64,000 bases of DNA, taken from positions 806,001-870,000 of the forward strand of contig JAGTJW010000001.1 in assembly GCA_023657425.1 (NCBI GenBank). Direction: 5' to 3'. The notes under the pieces are model-generated. The model was not told the origin of the DNA. It did not search any database and saw only the letters and a program-made list of their open reading frames with translations. Source of the stretch: Ideonella sp. WA131b. Lineage in GTDB: Bacteria > Pseudomonadota > Gammaproteobacteria > Burkholderiales > Burkholderiaceae_C. Shown here piece after piece: positions 45,730-58,606 of this stretch (within the stretch, counting starts at the first letter, position 1; every line of letters begins with the position of its first letter). A program made the position numbers and the translations under genes.

Positions 45730-45836
45730 TGGCGAGACCGATCGAAATCGTCGCGATAGATCGGCTCACGCCTGTCGCCGCGTGACGTGACGTGGTACAC
45801 GGCCCCGGGAAACTCGATGCGAAGCGGGCGGCTCAT
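45730..45836 (-). pseudogene. REP-associated transposase, 5' part
   Basis: From the ATG at 45836: MSRPLRIEFPGAVYHVTSRG then DRREPIYRDDFDRSRQLE, the standard RAYT N-terminus with the HVTSRG signature. It is cut by the IS1634-like element; the remainder lies at 42961-43759. Confidence 0.88.
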
Positions 45837-45856
45837 GGATGGTGACTTTACGGGAA

Positions 45857-46010
45857 ATGGGAGACCTGACCCCATCTATGTCACCCCATCTATGCGTGCA
45901 TCTACGGAAAATGGGAGACCTGACCCCCATTTATGTGACCCCCATTTATGACCCCCATTTACGCATTTATGTGTTTATGCACATCTATGGGAGATGGGAG
46001 ACCTGACCCA
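45857..46010 (+). repeat. Three copies of ATGGGAGACCTGACCC with AT-rich satellite repeats
   Basis: Copies at 45857, 45911 and 45994. Between them are short repeats of (C)CCCAT(C/T)TATG. This forms the 5' flank of the REP-associated transposase gene, inverted relative to the motif at its 3' flank. Confidence 0.8.
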
Positions 46011-46050
46011 TGTCGACATGTCGATTTATAGGTGACTCCGTAGCAATGCG

Positions 46051-49035
<2,985 letters not shown>

Positions 49036-49073
49036 ATCGACGCCCGACTCTTCGGGCGCCCTGCCCCACCCCG

Positions 49074-50032
49074 GTGAACTTCCAGCAACTCCGCGCCGTC
49101 CGCGAAACCGTTCGCCAGGGTTTCAACCTCACGCTCGTGGCCGAGGCGCTGCACACCTCGCAGCCGGGTGTGAGCCGCCAGCTCAAGGAGCTGGAAGACG
49201 AGCTCGGCGTGCTGCTGTTCCGCCGCGCCGGGCGGCGGCTGCTGGGCCTCACGCCCCCCGGCGAAGCGCTGCTGCCGGTGGTGGAGCGGCTGCTCCAGGA
49301 CGCCGAGAACCTCAAGCGCGCGGGCGCCGACTTCGCCGCCAGCGACCACGGCCTGCTGAAGGTGGCCGCCACGCATTCGCAGGCGCGTTATGCGCTGCCC
49401 GGCGCGGTGCGCGACTTCAGGGCCAGCCACCCGGGCGTGACGCTGCACCTGCAGCAGGGCTCGCCGCGCCAGGTGGCCGAGGCGGTGCTGTCGGGTGCGG
49501 CCGATCTGGGTGTGGCCACCGAGGTGCTGGCCGACTTTCCCGGCCTGCTCGCCCTGCCCTGCTACCGCTGGACACACGCCGTCGTCGTGCCGCGTGGCCA
49601 CGCGCTGGCGGCCGAGGCCGCCGCCGGCCGCACGCTCACACTGGCGCGGCTGGCGCAGTGCCCGCTCGTCACCTACGAGGCGGGCTACACCGGCCGGCGC
49701 CAGATCGACGAGGCCTTCGCGCGGGAGGGCCTGGCGGCCGACGTGGTGCTGCAGGCCATGGACGCCGACGTCATCAAGACCTATGTCGAGCTGGGCATCG
49801 GCGTCGGCGTGATCGCCGCGATGGCCTTCGACGAGGCGCGCGATGGGGGCCTCGCGGCCCTGGACGCGCGCCACCTGTTCCCGATGCAGACCACCCGCGT
49901 GGCCGTGCGGCGCGACGCCTTCCTGCGCGGCTACGTGTTCGACTTCATCGAGGCCTTCGCGCCCACGCTCACGCGCGCACTGCTGCAGCGGGCGCTGGCG
50001 GCGCCGGTAGGCGACGCCACCGACTTCGAAAT

Positions 50033-50036
<4 letters not shown>
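49074..50036 (+). CDS. cysB: LysR-family regulator of sulfur assimilation, CysB/Cbl-like
   Basis: 320 residues from a GTG. The HTH starts [20 protein letters not shown], with [20 protein letters not shown], both characteristic of CysB/Cbl rather than other LysR proteins. The effector domain ([36 protein letters not shown]) would bind N-acetylserine or adenosine phosphosulfate. It converges on and slightly overlaps the end of cysA, the last gene of the sulfate transporter it likely activates. Confidence 0.9.
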
Positions 50037-51088
<1,052 letters not shown>

Positions 51089-51121
51089 GAGGGCGGGCCT
51101 GGTTTCATTCCGAGCGGGGTG

Positions 51122-52024
51122 TCATTCGGCACGGTCGTGGGCTTCGCGCTTCTGCCCCTTGACACGCTGTTCGACGATGTACTTCAGCACCAGCGTCACC
51201 AGGGCCAGCAGCGCCAGCAGCGAGGCCACCGCAAACGCCGCCGCTAACTGGTATTCGTTGTAGACGATCTCGATGTGCAGCGGCATCGTGTTCGTCTGCC
51301 CGCGGATGTGGCCGGAGACCACGCTCACCGCGCCGAACTCGCCCATCGCCCGCGCGTTGCACAGGATCACGCCGTACAGCAGCGCCCACTTCACGTTGGG
51401 CAGCGTCACGCGCCAGAAGATCTGCCAGCCGCCGGCACCCAGCACACGCGCCGCCTCTTCCTGCTCGATGCCCTGGGCCTGCATCAGCGGTATCAGCTCT
51501 CGGGCGATGAAGGGCAGGGTGACGAAGACGGTGGCCAGCACGATGCCGGGCAGCGCGAAGATCACCTTCATGTCGTTGTCGATCAGCCAGGCGCCGAACC
51601 AGCCCTGCAGCCCGAACACCAGCACGTAGATGAGACCGGCGATCACCGGGCTCACGCTGAAGGGCAGGTCGATCAGCGTCAGCAGCACGTTCTTGCCGCG
51701 GAACTCGAACTTGGCGATCGACCAGGCCGCGGCCAGCCCGAAGGCCAGGTTCAGCGGCACGCTGATGGCCGCGGCGATGAGCGTCAGCCGAACAGCCGAC
51801 AGCGCATCGGGCTCGACGATGGCCGCGAGGTAGACGTCCCAGCCCTTCTTCAGCGCCTCGTAGAACACGGTGACCAGCGGGATGAAGAGGAACAGCGTCA
51901 TGAACGCCAGCCCCAGGCCGATGATCAGCCGGCGCACCCAGGGCGCCTCGGTGGTGGCGGCGCGCAGCACGCGCGGGCGCACGACGGCGGCCGCGGGCCC
52001 CGGCGCCACGGTGGCGGTGTTCAT
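51122..52024 (-). CDS. cysW: Sulfate ABC transporter permease CysW
   Basis: 300 residues with six membrane helices and the EAA loop ([20 protein letters not shown] then LGAGGWQIF). [20 protein letters not shown] and [20 protein letters not shown] are typical of CysW. The start overlaps the cysT stop by four bases (ATGA). Confidence 0.94.
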   Translation of the reverse strand: MNTATVAPGPAAAVVRPRVLRAATTEAPWVRRLIIGLGLAFMTLFLFIPLVTVFYEALKKGWDVYLAAIVEPDALSAVRLTLIAAAISVPLNLAFGLAAAWSIAKFEFRGKNVLLTLIDLPFSVSPVIAGLIYVLVFGLQGWFGAWLIDNDMKVIFALPGIVLATVFVTLPFIARELIPLMQAQGIEQEEAARVLGAGGWQIFWRVTLPNVKWALLYGVILCNARAMGEFGAVSVVSGHIRGQTNTMPLHIEIVYNEYQLAAAFAVASLLALLALVTLVLKYIVEQRVKGQKREAHDRAE

Positions 52025-52863
52025 GCAATGCCCCCTTGCCGCCGCCGCGCCCAGGCCTGCAGCGCGTTGATGATGAGCAGCAGCACGAAGCTCGTCACCA
52101 GCATCACCACGGCAATGGCGGTGGCGCCCGCGTAGTCGTACTGCTCGAGCTTGGTGATGATGAGCAGCGGCGTGATCTCGCTGATCATGGGCATGTTGCC
52201 GGCGATGAAGATGACGCTGCCGTATTCACCCAAAGCGCGCGCGAAGGCCAGCGCAAAGCCCGTCAGCAGCGCCGGTGCCACGATGGGAAAGACCACCCGG
52301 CTGAAGGTCTGCCAGCGGTTGGCGCCCAGCGTGGCGGCCACCTCCTCGAGCTCGCGGTTCACGTCTTCGAGCACCGGCTGCACCGTGCGCACCACGAAGG
52401 GCAGGCCGATGAACACCAGCGCCACCCACACGCCGATGGGCGTGAAGCTCACCTTGAACGGCAGCCACTGGCCCAGCGTGCCGTTCTGCGCCCAGATGGC
52501 GGTGAGCGCGATGCCGGCCACGGCAGTGGGCAGCGCAAACGGCAGGTCCACCAGCGCGTCGACGATGCGCTTGCCGGGGAAGCTGTAGCGCACCAGCATC
52601 CACGCGATGAGCAGGCCGAACACGGCGTTGAGCGCCGCCGCCAGAAAGCTGGCGCCGAAGGTGAGCCGGTAGCTCGCCATCACGCGCGGCGTGGTCGTGG
52701 CATCGAGAAACTGCTGCCACGTCATCGTGAAGGTCTTCAGGAAGGCCGCCGACAGCGGGATCAGCACGATCAGGCTGATGTAGAGCAGCGCGAAGCCCAA
52801 TGCCAGGTCGAAACCCGGCAGCACGGTGTGGCGCTTGAGGAGGGCGCGGGAGAGGATCACCAA
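52021..52863 (-). CDS. cysT: Sulfate ABC transporter permease CysT
   Basis: 280 residues, six membrane helices, starting [40 protein letters not shown] then [12 protein letters not shown] forms the EAA loop; [15 protein letters not shown] is the CysT hallmark. It pairs with CysW in the membrane. It begins four bases after the binding-protein stop codon. Confidence 0.94.
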   Translation of the reverse strand: MVILSRALLKRHTVLPGFDLALGFALLYISLIVLIPLSAAFLKTFTMTWQQFLDATTTPRVMASYRLTFGASFLAAALNAVFGLLIAWMLVRYSFPGKRIVDALVDLPFALPTAVAGIALTAIWAQNGTLGQWLPFKVSFTPIGVWVALVFIGLPFVVRTVQPVLEDVNRELEEVAATLGANRWQTFSRVVFPIVAPALLTGFALAFARALGEYGSVIFIAGNMPMISEITPLLIITKLEQYDYAGATAIAVVMLVTSFVLLLIINALQAWARRRQGGIA

Positions 52864-52867
52864 TGCC

Positions 52868-53884
52868 TCACCGGCCCTTGGCGGCGAGGATGACCTGGTC
52901 GTAGTGGCCGCCGTCGTTGAAGTGCTCGGTCTGCGCCTTCGTCCAGCCGCCGAAGACCTCGTCCACCGTGAAGGTGTTCACCTTCGGGAACTGCTTTGCA
53001 TAACGCGCCAGCACCTGGGCGTTGCGCGGGCGCAGGTGGTGCTTCGCGGCAATCTCCTGGCCTTCGGGCGTGTACAAGTACTGCAGGTAGGCCTCGGCGA
53101 GCCGGCGCGTGCCGCGCCGGTCGACCACGCGGTCGACCACGCTCACCGGGTTTTCGGCCAGGATGGTGCGGCTCGGGTAGACGAGCTCGAAGTTGTCGCC
53201 GAACTCGCGCGTGATCAGCGGCGCCTCGCTCTCGAAGGTGACGAGCGCGTCACCCAGGTTGCGCTGCGCAAAGGTGGTGGTGGCGCCGCGGCCGCCGCCG
53301 TCGAGCACCGGCACGTTGGCGAAGATGCGCGTCACCAGTGCCTTGGCCGCGGCGTCGCTGGCGCCGCCCTTCACGCCCGCGCCCCAGGCCGCCAGGTAGG
53401 TGTAGCGGCCGTTGCCGCTGGTCTTGGGGTTGGGGATGATGACCTGCAGGCCCGCGCGGCCGAGGTCGCTCCAGTCGCGGATGTTCTTCGGGTTGCCCTT
53501 GCGCACCAGGATGACGGTGATGCTGGTGGTGGGGCTGGCGTTGTTCGGCAGCCGCGTCGCCCAGTTCGCCGGCACCAGGCCACCCCGCGTGTGCAGGATG
53601 TCGATGTCGTTGTGCTGGTTCATCGTGATGACGTCGGCCTCCAGGCCGTCGGCCACGCTGCGCGCCTGGCGGCTGCTTCCGCCGTGGCTCTGGTTCAGCG
53701 TCAGGTCCTGGCCGGTCGTCTTCTTCCAGTGCGCGGCGAAAGCGGCGTTGAAGTCCTTGTAGAACTCGCGGCTCACGTCGTAGCTGACGTTGAGCAGGCT
53801 GGTGGCCGACTGGGCACGCGCGGCAGGCAGTGCCAGGGCCAGCGGCAGGGCCGCGGCAGACAGCATATGACGACGGGAAAACAC
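52868..53884 (-). CDS. cysP: Periplasmic sulfate/thiosulfate-binding protein (CysP/Sbp)
   Basis: 338 residues with a signal peptide (MFSRRHMLSAAALPLALALP, cleavage near ARAQS; the RR may allow Tat export). Family marks: LLNVSYDVSREFYKDFN, QSHGGSSRQARSV, NPKTSGNGRYTYLAAWG and the LYTPEGQEIAAKHHLRPR end. It delivers sulfate or thiosulfate to CysTWA, encoded next. The 180-bp region upstream contains AT-rich patches suited to CysB binding (for example ATTCGAAAAT) but no site I can define. A paralogue lies at 57357-58373. Confidence 0.92.
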   Translation of the reverse strand: MFSRRHMLSAAALPLALALPAARAQSATSLLNVSYDVSREFYKDFNAAFAAHWKKTTGQDLTLNQSHGGSSRQARSVADGLEADVITMNQHNDIDILHTRGGLVPANWATRLPNNASPTTSITVILVRKGNPKNIRDWSDLGRAGLQVIIPNPKTSGNGRYTYLAAWGAGVKGGASDAAAKALVTRIFANVPVLDGGGRGATTTFAQRNLGDALVTFESEAPLITREFGDNFELVYPSRTILAENPVSVVDRVVDRRGTRRLAEAYLQYLYTPEGQEIAAKHHLRPRNAQVLARYAKQFPKVNTFTVDEVFGGWTKAQTEHFNDGGHYDQVILAAKGR

Positions 53885-54066
53885 GGGAGGCGCCAGTCTT
53901 CAGTGAAACAAGGAGCGCGACTCTAGGCAGCCCCCTTGCATCGCCCAACGAATTCAAACGACATTGCACATTCGAAAATCGCATGTGGATGGCTACACCA
54001 CCGCCCACCCTCGTGATCGTCGGCGGCGCCGCACCGACCTTGGCTCAGCCCAAGACGCAGGCAGGC

Positions 54067-54356
54067 TCAGTGGCGGTGTGCCTGCGCGTCCTCGGCCGGC
54101 AGCACCTCCAGCAGCGCCGCCGGTGCCTTCAAGCCGGCCCCGGCTGGGCCGGCAGCTGGCCGCGCAGCACGAACTCGTCGTGGTGCGCATCGGCCAGCGT
54201 GGCCGTGCCCTCGCAGCCGTGGCTCACGCGCAGCGTGGCCTTGTAGGGCTTGCCGGCCTGGGCCTGGGCTTCTTCGAGCGTGACATGGGCCGAGGCCGGG
54301 CCCGCGCTGGCGGCCGCCAGCGAGATGCAGAGAAGGCTGAGGTGGATGGGCGTCAT
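54067..54356 (-). pseudogene. YcnI-like (DUF1775) copper-locus protein, decayed
   Basis: The frame from 54356 has a signal peptide and the DUF1775 start (SAHVTLEEAQAQAGKPYKAT then LRVSHGCEGTATL, with the copper-ligand His and conserved HGCEG). It then jumps straight to DEFVLRGQL, losing about 60 codons, and stops at 54129. The tail GLKAPAALLEVLPAEDAQAH is in another frame. So the gene has an internal deletion plus a frameshift. Family proteins bind copper at the cell surface. Confidence 0.75.
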
Positions 54357-54364
54357 GGCTTTGC

Positions 54365-56755
54365 TCACTGGTCGAACTTGCGTTCCGCCACGACGGTGCG
54401 CAGTGGGTAGGGGTGGAAGTTCCAGTACAGCTCGTTGCTGAGGTTGTCGATGCCCAGCGCAGCGCTCCATTGCCGCGTGGCCTGCCAGCGCAGACACAGG
54501 TCGGCCACGAGGAGCTTGCTCGCGCCTTGGTAGCGCGCGCCGTTCGGATCGCTGTTGTCGAGGCTGTTGAACTGCTGCCCGCCGTAGCGAACACCCAGGG
54601 TGCCGCTGAGTGCCTCGGTCGGCCGCCAGGTGGCCACGGCGTTGGCGCGCCAGCGTGGCACGCGCGGTTGCCACTTGCCCACGCTGGCCGGGAAGCGGCT
54701 GTTGGCGGTGATGATGGAATCGGCGAAGGTGAGGCTGCCGCTCAGGTCGAGCCGGCGCACGCCCAGGTCGCGGGCCGACGCCGCCAGCTCCAGGCCCTGG
54801 GTGCGGATGCGCTCGACGTTCTGGACGTTGGTGACGTTGGGCGTGACCGTGGTGTTGGTCTGGCTGTACAGCGCGTCACGCGTGGCCTCGGTGAACAGCG
54901 TGGCGCGCAGCGTGGCGCCCGGCTGCCAGGCCCACTCGCTGCTGAGCTCGGTGGTCCACGAGTCCTCGGGCTTGAGGTTCGGGTCGCCGTTGCTCAGCGC
55001 ACCGGTGCTGGCGTTGACGCCGCCCTGGAACAGCTCGCTCACGGTGGGGAAGCGCAGCGCCCGGCCGCTGGACAGCTTCAGCGACCAGTCGTCACGCGGC
55101 TGCCAGCCCACGGCCAGCTTGGGGCTGGCGGCGGCCTCGCGGCGCGTGGGGTGGGCAAAGGCACCGGCGCCGCTGGTCGTCAGGCCGCGTTCGGCCTGCC
55201 ACTGCTCCAGCCGCAGGCCCAGCACCGCCTTCCAGTCGGTGGCAAAGGCCCAGGCGTCCTGCGCCCACAGGCTGGTGAGCGAGGTGTTGCCCTCAAAGCG
55301 CGAGGCGGGGTTGCCGGCCGCTGGCGCGCCGGCCAGCCAGTCCGCCGTGGTGGAGACCTGGTTGCGCAGCTGGTGCGCGTCGCGCTGCAGGCCGAACTCG
55401 ATGATGTGGCGGCCGGCGTCCCCACCGCTCGCCCCACCGGGCCGCCAGGTGCCCTTGGCGGCCAGGCTGTGCCAGCCGGTGCCGGCCTGGTCGGTGATGC
55501 GGCCGCCGGCCGGGTTGGCGGCCGTGGCCGCGGTGGCGGCCACCGGCGCCCAGGCGCGCACCTCGTCGCGGGCGTAGTCGTACCGGCTGGCCGCGAGCTG
55601 CCCGTCGAACACCCCGCGCGTGGTCTGGCGCAGCGCCAGGCCGTGCATCACGTGCTGCAGCCGCTCGCGCGTGCGGCCGAAGTCGGCGGCGCTGAGCGTG
55701 TAGCCGCGGCCGTCGATGCGGATGGCGCGCGTGCCGCCCACGCTGGTGGGGAAGTTGTCGGGCCGGATGTCCACGCGCTGGCCGCTGCCGTCTTGCAAAA
55801 AGCTCTCGGGCTGGCGCTCGACGCTGTTGTCCCAGAAACCCAGCGTGTAGCTGGCGCGCAGCGTGGGCTGCAGCCGCCAGGCCAGTTTGAGCTTGGCGTG
55901 GTCCTGCAGCGTGCGGGCCTGGCTGCTGGTGCCGATGAGCAGCCCGTCCTGGTTGAAGCGGTTCTTCTCGGCCACGGCGCCCGTCACGGCCTCGGCGCCG
56001 GCGGCCGGGGCCGCGATGCTGGGTGCGCGTGTGGCGTAGACGAGCGGGTGGCTCTCGCTGTCCTGCCGGCTCAGGTTGAACCACCAGGCGACGTCGCCCG
56101 CGCGGCTGCCGATGCTGGCGCTGGCCTGGCCGCCGCCAAACCGGCCATCGGTGCCGTAGGCGTCGTAGCGCTGCGAAAAGCCCGCCACCTTGGCGTAGGG
56201 CTCAAAGCGCGTGGGCATGCGCGTCACGTGGTCCACCACCGCGCCCACGCTGTTGCCCGGGTAGGCGGCGCTGAAGGGGCCGTAGAGCACGTCCACGCGC
56301 TCGATCTCCTCGGGCGTGACGAGGCCCCAGCGCGGCGTGAAGCTGGCCCCGTTGCCCAGCAGGTTGCTCAGCAGGATGCCGTCGGCAACCACCCGCGAGC
56401 GCGCGCTGTTGCCGGTGCCGCTGGCGCGCGTGGACAGCACGGCGTGGTCGTAGTCGCCGATGTAGCGCTTGCGCACCAGCAGGCTCGGAAAGTACTTCAG
56501 CGCATCGGCGCTGTCGGTGGCATTGATGGTGGCGTCGATCTCGGCGCCGCTGATGCCTTCGATGGTGGTGGGGATCTGCGTGGGCAGCGAGCCCAGACGG
56601 TTGGCGGTGACGCTGACGATGCCGGCGTTGCGGCTGTTGGCGGTCGGGGCGTCGATGACGTCGGCGGCGCGACTCTGCCGCTGCGCAGGAACAGGCAATG
56701 CAAGGCACAACAGGCAGGCCCGCGTGGTGGCCCGCAATGGAAAACGAACACGCAC
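54365..56755 (-). CDS. TonB-dependent outer-membrane receptor, probably copper-related
   Basis: About 796 residues from a GTG near 56755 preceded by AGGAG. Signal: VRFPLRATTRACLLCLALPV. TonB-box region GIVSVTANRLGSLPTQIPTT, plug with ALKYFPSLLVRKRYIGDYDH, DGILLSNLLGNGASFTPRWG and ERVDVLYGPFSAAYPGNSVG, then a beta-barrel ending VVAERKFDQ (aromatic residue near the end). Neighbours are DUF2946 upstream and a YcnI pseudogene 8 bp downstream, a grouping seen in copper-uptake loci; the ligand is therefore inferred as copper or a copper chelate. An alternative TTG start lies at 56845. Confidence 0.85.
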   Translation of the reverse strand: MRVRFPLRATTRACLLCLALPVPAQRQSRAADVIDAPTANSRNAGIVSVTANRLGSLPTQIPTTIEGISGAEIDATINATDSADALKYFPSLLVRKRYIGDYDHAVLSTRASGTGNSARSRVVADGILLSNLLGNGASFTPRWGLVTPEEIERVDVLYGPFSAAYPGNSVGAVVDHVTRMPTRFEPYAKVAGFSQRYDAYGTDGRFGGGQASASIGSRAGDVAWWFNLSRQDSESHPLVYATRAPSIAAPAAGAEAVTGAVAEKNRFNQDGLLIGTSSQARTLQDHAKLKLAWRLQPTLRASYTLGFWDNSVERQPESFLQDGSGQRVDIRPDNFPTSVGGTRAIRIDGRGYTLSAADFGRTRERLQHVMHGLALRQTTRGVFDGQLAASRYDYARDEVRAWAPVAATAATAANPAGGRITDQAGTGWHSLAAKGTWRPGGASGGDAGRHIIEFGLQRDAHQLRNQVSTTADWLAGAPAAGNPASRFEGNTSLTSLWAQDAWAFATDWKAVLGLRLEQWQAERGLTTSGAGAFAHPTRREAAASPKLAVGWQPRDDWSLKLSSGRALRFPTVSELFQGGVNASTGALSNGDPNLKPEDSWTTELSSEWAWQPGATLRATLFTEATRDALYSQTNTTVTPNVTNVQNVERIRTQGLELAASARDLGVRRLDLSGSLTFADSIITANSRFPASVGKWQPRVPRWRANAVATWRPTEALSGTLGVRYGGQQFNSLDNSDPNGARYQGASKLLVADLCLRWQATRQWSAALGIDNLSNELYWNFHPYPLRTVVAERKFDQ

Positions 56756-56878
56756 GGAAAAACTCCTGAAGCCCGCCGCGCTTTTGCCCAGAGCATGGGC
56801 TGGCGGCAGGACGAACCCAGAGGGCCTCGCATCGCAGCCACCCAAAGGGCAGGCGCGACGGGGCCGGCGACGAGGGGT

Positions 56879-57280
56879 TCAGCCCAGGAGCGGAGGGCCG
56901 CGCGGCTGCGCGCTGCGCCACGTGTGCGCAGTGTGTGGCGCCGTCAGGAAGCGGGTCGGCACGTACGCCGGCCCGGCCGGGGCCACGCGCCAGGCCAGGG
57001 CCGGTGCCGGCATGGGCGGCGCGTCGTGCTGCAGCCGGCACAGCGGGCAGTGCTCGGTGTGCCCGGCCTTCGAACCCGGCTCGGCGGCATTGGCCGGCGC
57101 GCCAGGCTCGGCCAGACTCACCCAGCGCAGACCCTGCGGCGTGCAGATCTCGGCCCGGTAGGTGTCATCGGCCACCACGGCCGCCAGCAACTGCGAGACC
57201 GTCGGCAACAGGCTCACCGCAAAGATCGCGACCAGCGCGATCCAGTGCGGCAAGGGCGAGTGACGGCGCTTCCCAGTCAT
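56879..57280 (-). CDS. DUF2946 family protein
   Basis: 133 residues with an N-terminal membrane/signal helix (HWIALVAIFAVSLLPTVSQL) and the family motif HTEHCPLCRLQHDAP near residues 75-90, two cysteines and several histidines suited to metal binding. DUF2946 proteins are short and associate with copper-transport loci and TonB receptors. It is the first gene of the probable copper unit. Function not established. Confidence 0.83.
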   Translation of the reverse strand: MTGKRRHSPLPHWIALVAIFAVSLLPTVSQLLAAVVADDTYRAEICTPQGLRWVSLAEPGAPANAAEPGSKAGHTEHCPLCRLQHDAPPMPAPALAWRVAPAGPAYVPTRFLTAPHTAHTWRSAQPRGPPLLG

Positions 57281-57356
57281 GGCGGCGCGCGTGTAGGCGC
57301 ATCACGCTGCGGGTTCGGGGCACGGCCCTCGACTCGGGCCAGGCGCCTGTCGCGAC

Positions 57357-58373
57357 TCACTTGCGCGTGAAGATGCGGTCGAACACGCCGCCGTCGTTGA
57401 AGTGCGTCGCCTGCGCCTTGGTCCAGCCGCCGAACACCTCGTCGATGGTGAACAGGTTGACCTTCAGGTTGAAGGTGCTGGCGTACCTGGCCGCCACCTG
57501 CGGGTCGCGCGGGCGGTAGTAGTGCTCGGCGGCCAGCGTCTGGCCCTGCGGTGTGTACAGAAACTCCAGGTAAGCCTGCGCCACGGCACGCGTGCCCTTG
57601 CGGTCGACGTTCTTGTCGACCACGGCCACGGGCGGCTCGGCCAGGATGCTCAAGCTGGGCACGACGATGTCAAAACGCGTCGGGCCGAGCTCCTTCACGG
57701 CCAGGAAGGCCTCGTTCTCCCAGCTCAGGAACACGTCGCCCACGCCGCGCTCGGCAAAGGTGGTGAGCGAGCCGCGCGCGCCGCTGTCGAGCACCGGCAC
57801 GTTCTTGTAGAGGTCCGCGACGAACTTCTCGGCGCGGGCCGGGTCGTTGCCGTACTTGCGCAGCGCAAAGCCCCAGGCAGCGAGGTAGTTCCAGCGCGCG
57901 CCGCCGCTCGTCTTGGGGTTGGGCGTGATCACGCTGATGCCGGGCTTGACGAGATCGTCCCAGTCCTTGATGCCCTTGGGGTTGCCCTTGCGCACCAGGA
58001 ACACGATGGTGCTGGTGTAGGGGCTGGCGTTGTGCGGCAGGCGCTTTTGCCAGTCGGCCGGGATCAGCCCGGCCTTGGCGTGCAGCTCGTCGATGTCGTA
58101 GGCCAGCGCCAACGCCACCACGTCGGCGTCGAGGCCGTCGATCACGCTGCGCGCCTGGCGGCCGCTGCCGCCGTGGCTCTGGCGCACGGTGACGGTGTCG
58201 CCGGTGCGGGCCTTCCAATGCTCGGCGAAGGCTTTGTTGAAGTCGACATACAGCTCGCGCGTGGGGTCGTAGCTGACGTTGAGCAGGTTGACGGTCTTCT
58301 GCGCGAAGGCGGCCGGGGCGGCGGCCGTCAGCAGGGTGGCCAGCCAGGCCAGAAGCAGGAATCGAAGGCGCAT
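57357..58373 (-). CDS. sbp: Second periplasmic sulfate-binding protein
   Basis: 338 residues from the ATG at 58373 (signal [20 protein letters not shown], cleavage near AFAQK). [60 protein letters not shown] and [19 protein letters not shown] mark it as an Sbp. It is as long as the first copy and clearly homologous, but aligned positions differ widely (for example ITMNQHNDID against [10 protein letters not shown]), so it is an old paralogue. No permease genes adjoin it; it probably feeds the CysTWA complex 5 kb away. Confidence 0.92.
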   Translation of the reverse strand: MRLRFLLLAWLATLLTAAAPAAFAQKTVNLLNVSYDPTRELYVDFNKAFAEHWKARTGDTVTVRQSHGGSGRQARSVIDGLDADVVALALAYDIDELHAKAGLIPADWQKRLPHNASPYTSTIVFLVRKGNPKGIKDWDDLVKPGISVITPNPKTSGGARWNYLAAWGFALRKYGNDPARAEKFVADLYKNVPVLDSGARGSLTTFAERGVGDVFLSWENEAFLAVKELGPTRFDIVVPSLSILAEPPVAVVDKNVDRKGTRAVAQAYLEFLYTPQGQTLAAEHYYRPRDPQVAARYASTFNLKVNLFTIDEVFGGWTKAQATHFNDGGVFDRIFTRK

Positions 58374-58520
58374 GGCGTGAGGAGTCAGAAGAAGGGTTGA
58401 CCATGCTAGGAACGGCACCCTCGATCACCAACGAAGCTTTGGGCACTTGCTGATGCGGTGGGCGCAGCAGCGCCCGCGGATCGCGCCTGCTCGGTGACTC
58501 TGGAGTGACAACCGCGTCGG

Positions 58521-58538
58521 CTGTCGGAATTTCGTCCC
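58521..58538 (+). promoter_or_regulatory. Possible Pho box upstream of phoX
   Basis: CTGTCGG-AATT-TCGTCCC resembles two 7-bp Pho repeats (CTGTCAT) separated by four bases; the first matches five of seven, the second three of seven. Weak; position 70 bases before phoX is suitable. Confidence 0.3.
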
Positions 58539-58606
58539 CGTCACGGCACGTTCATGAAGGCGGGCAACGATCAGGCACTTTCCGACCACCATCTGCCGAG
58601 GCCCGC

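Noticed and set aside
54413-57370. A 985-codon frame antisense to the TonB receptor
   Set aside because: Same reason: shadow of the receptor and DUF2946 genes.
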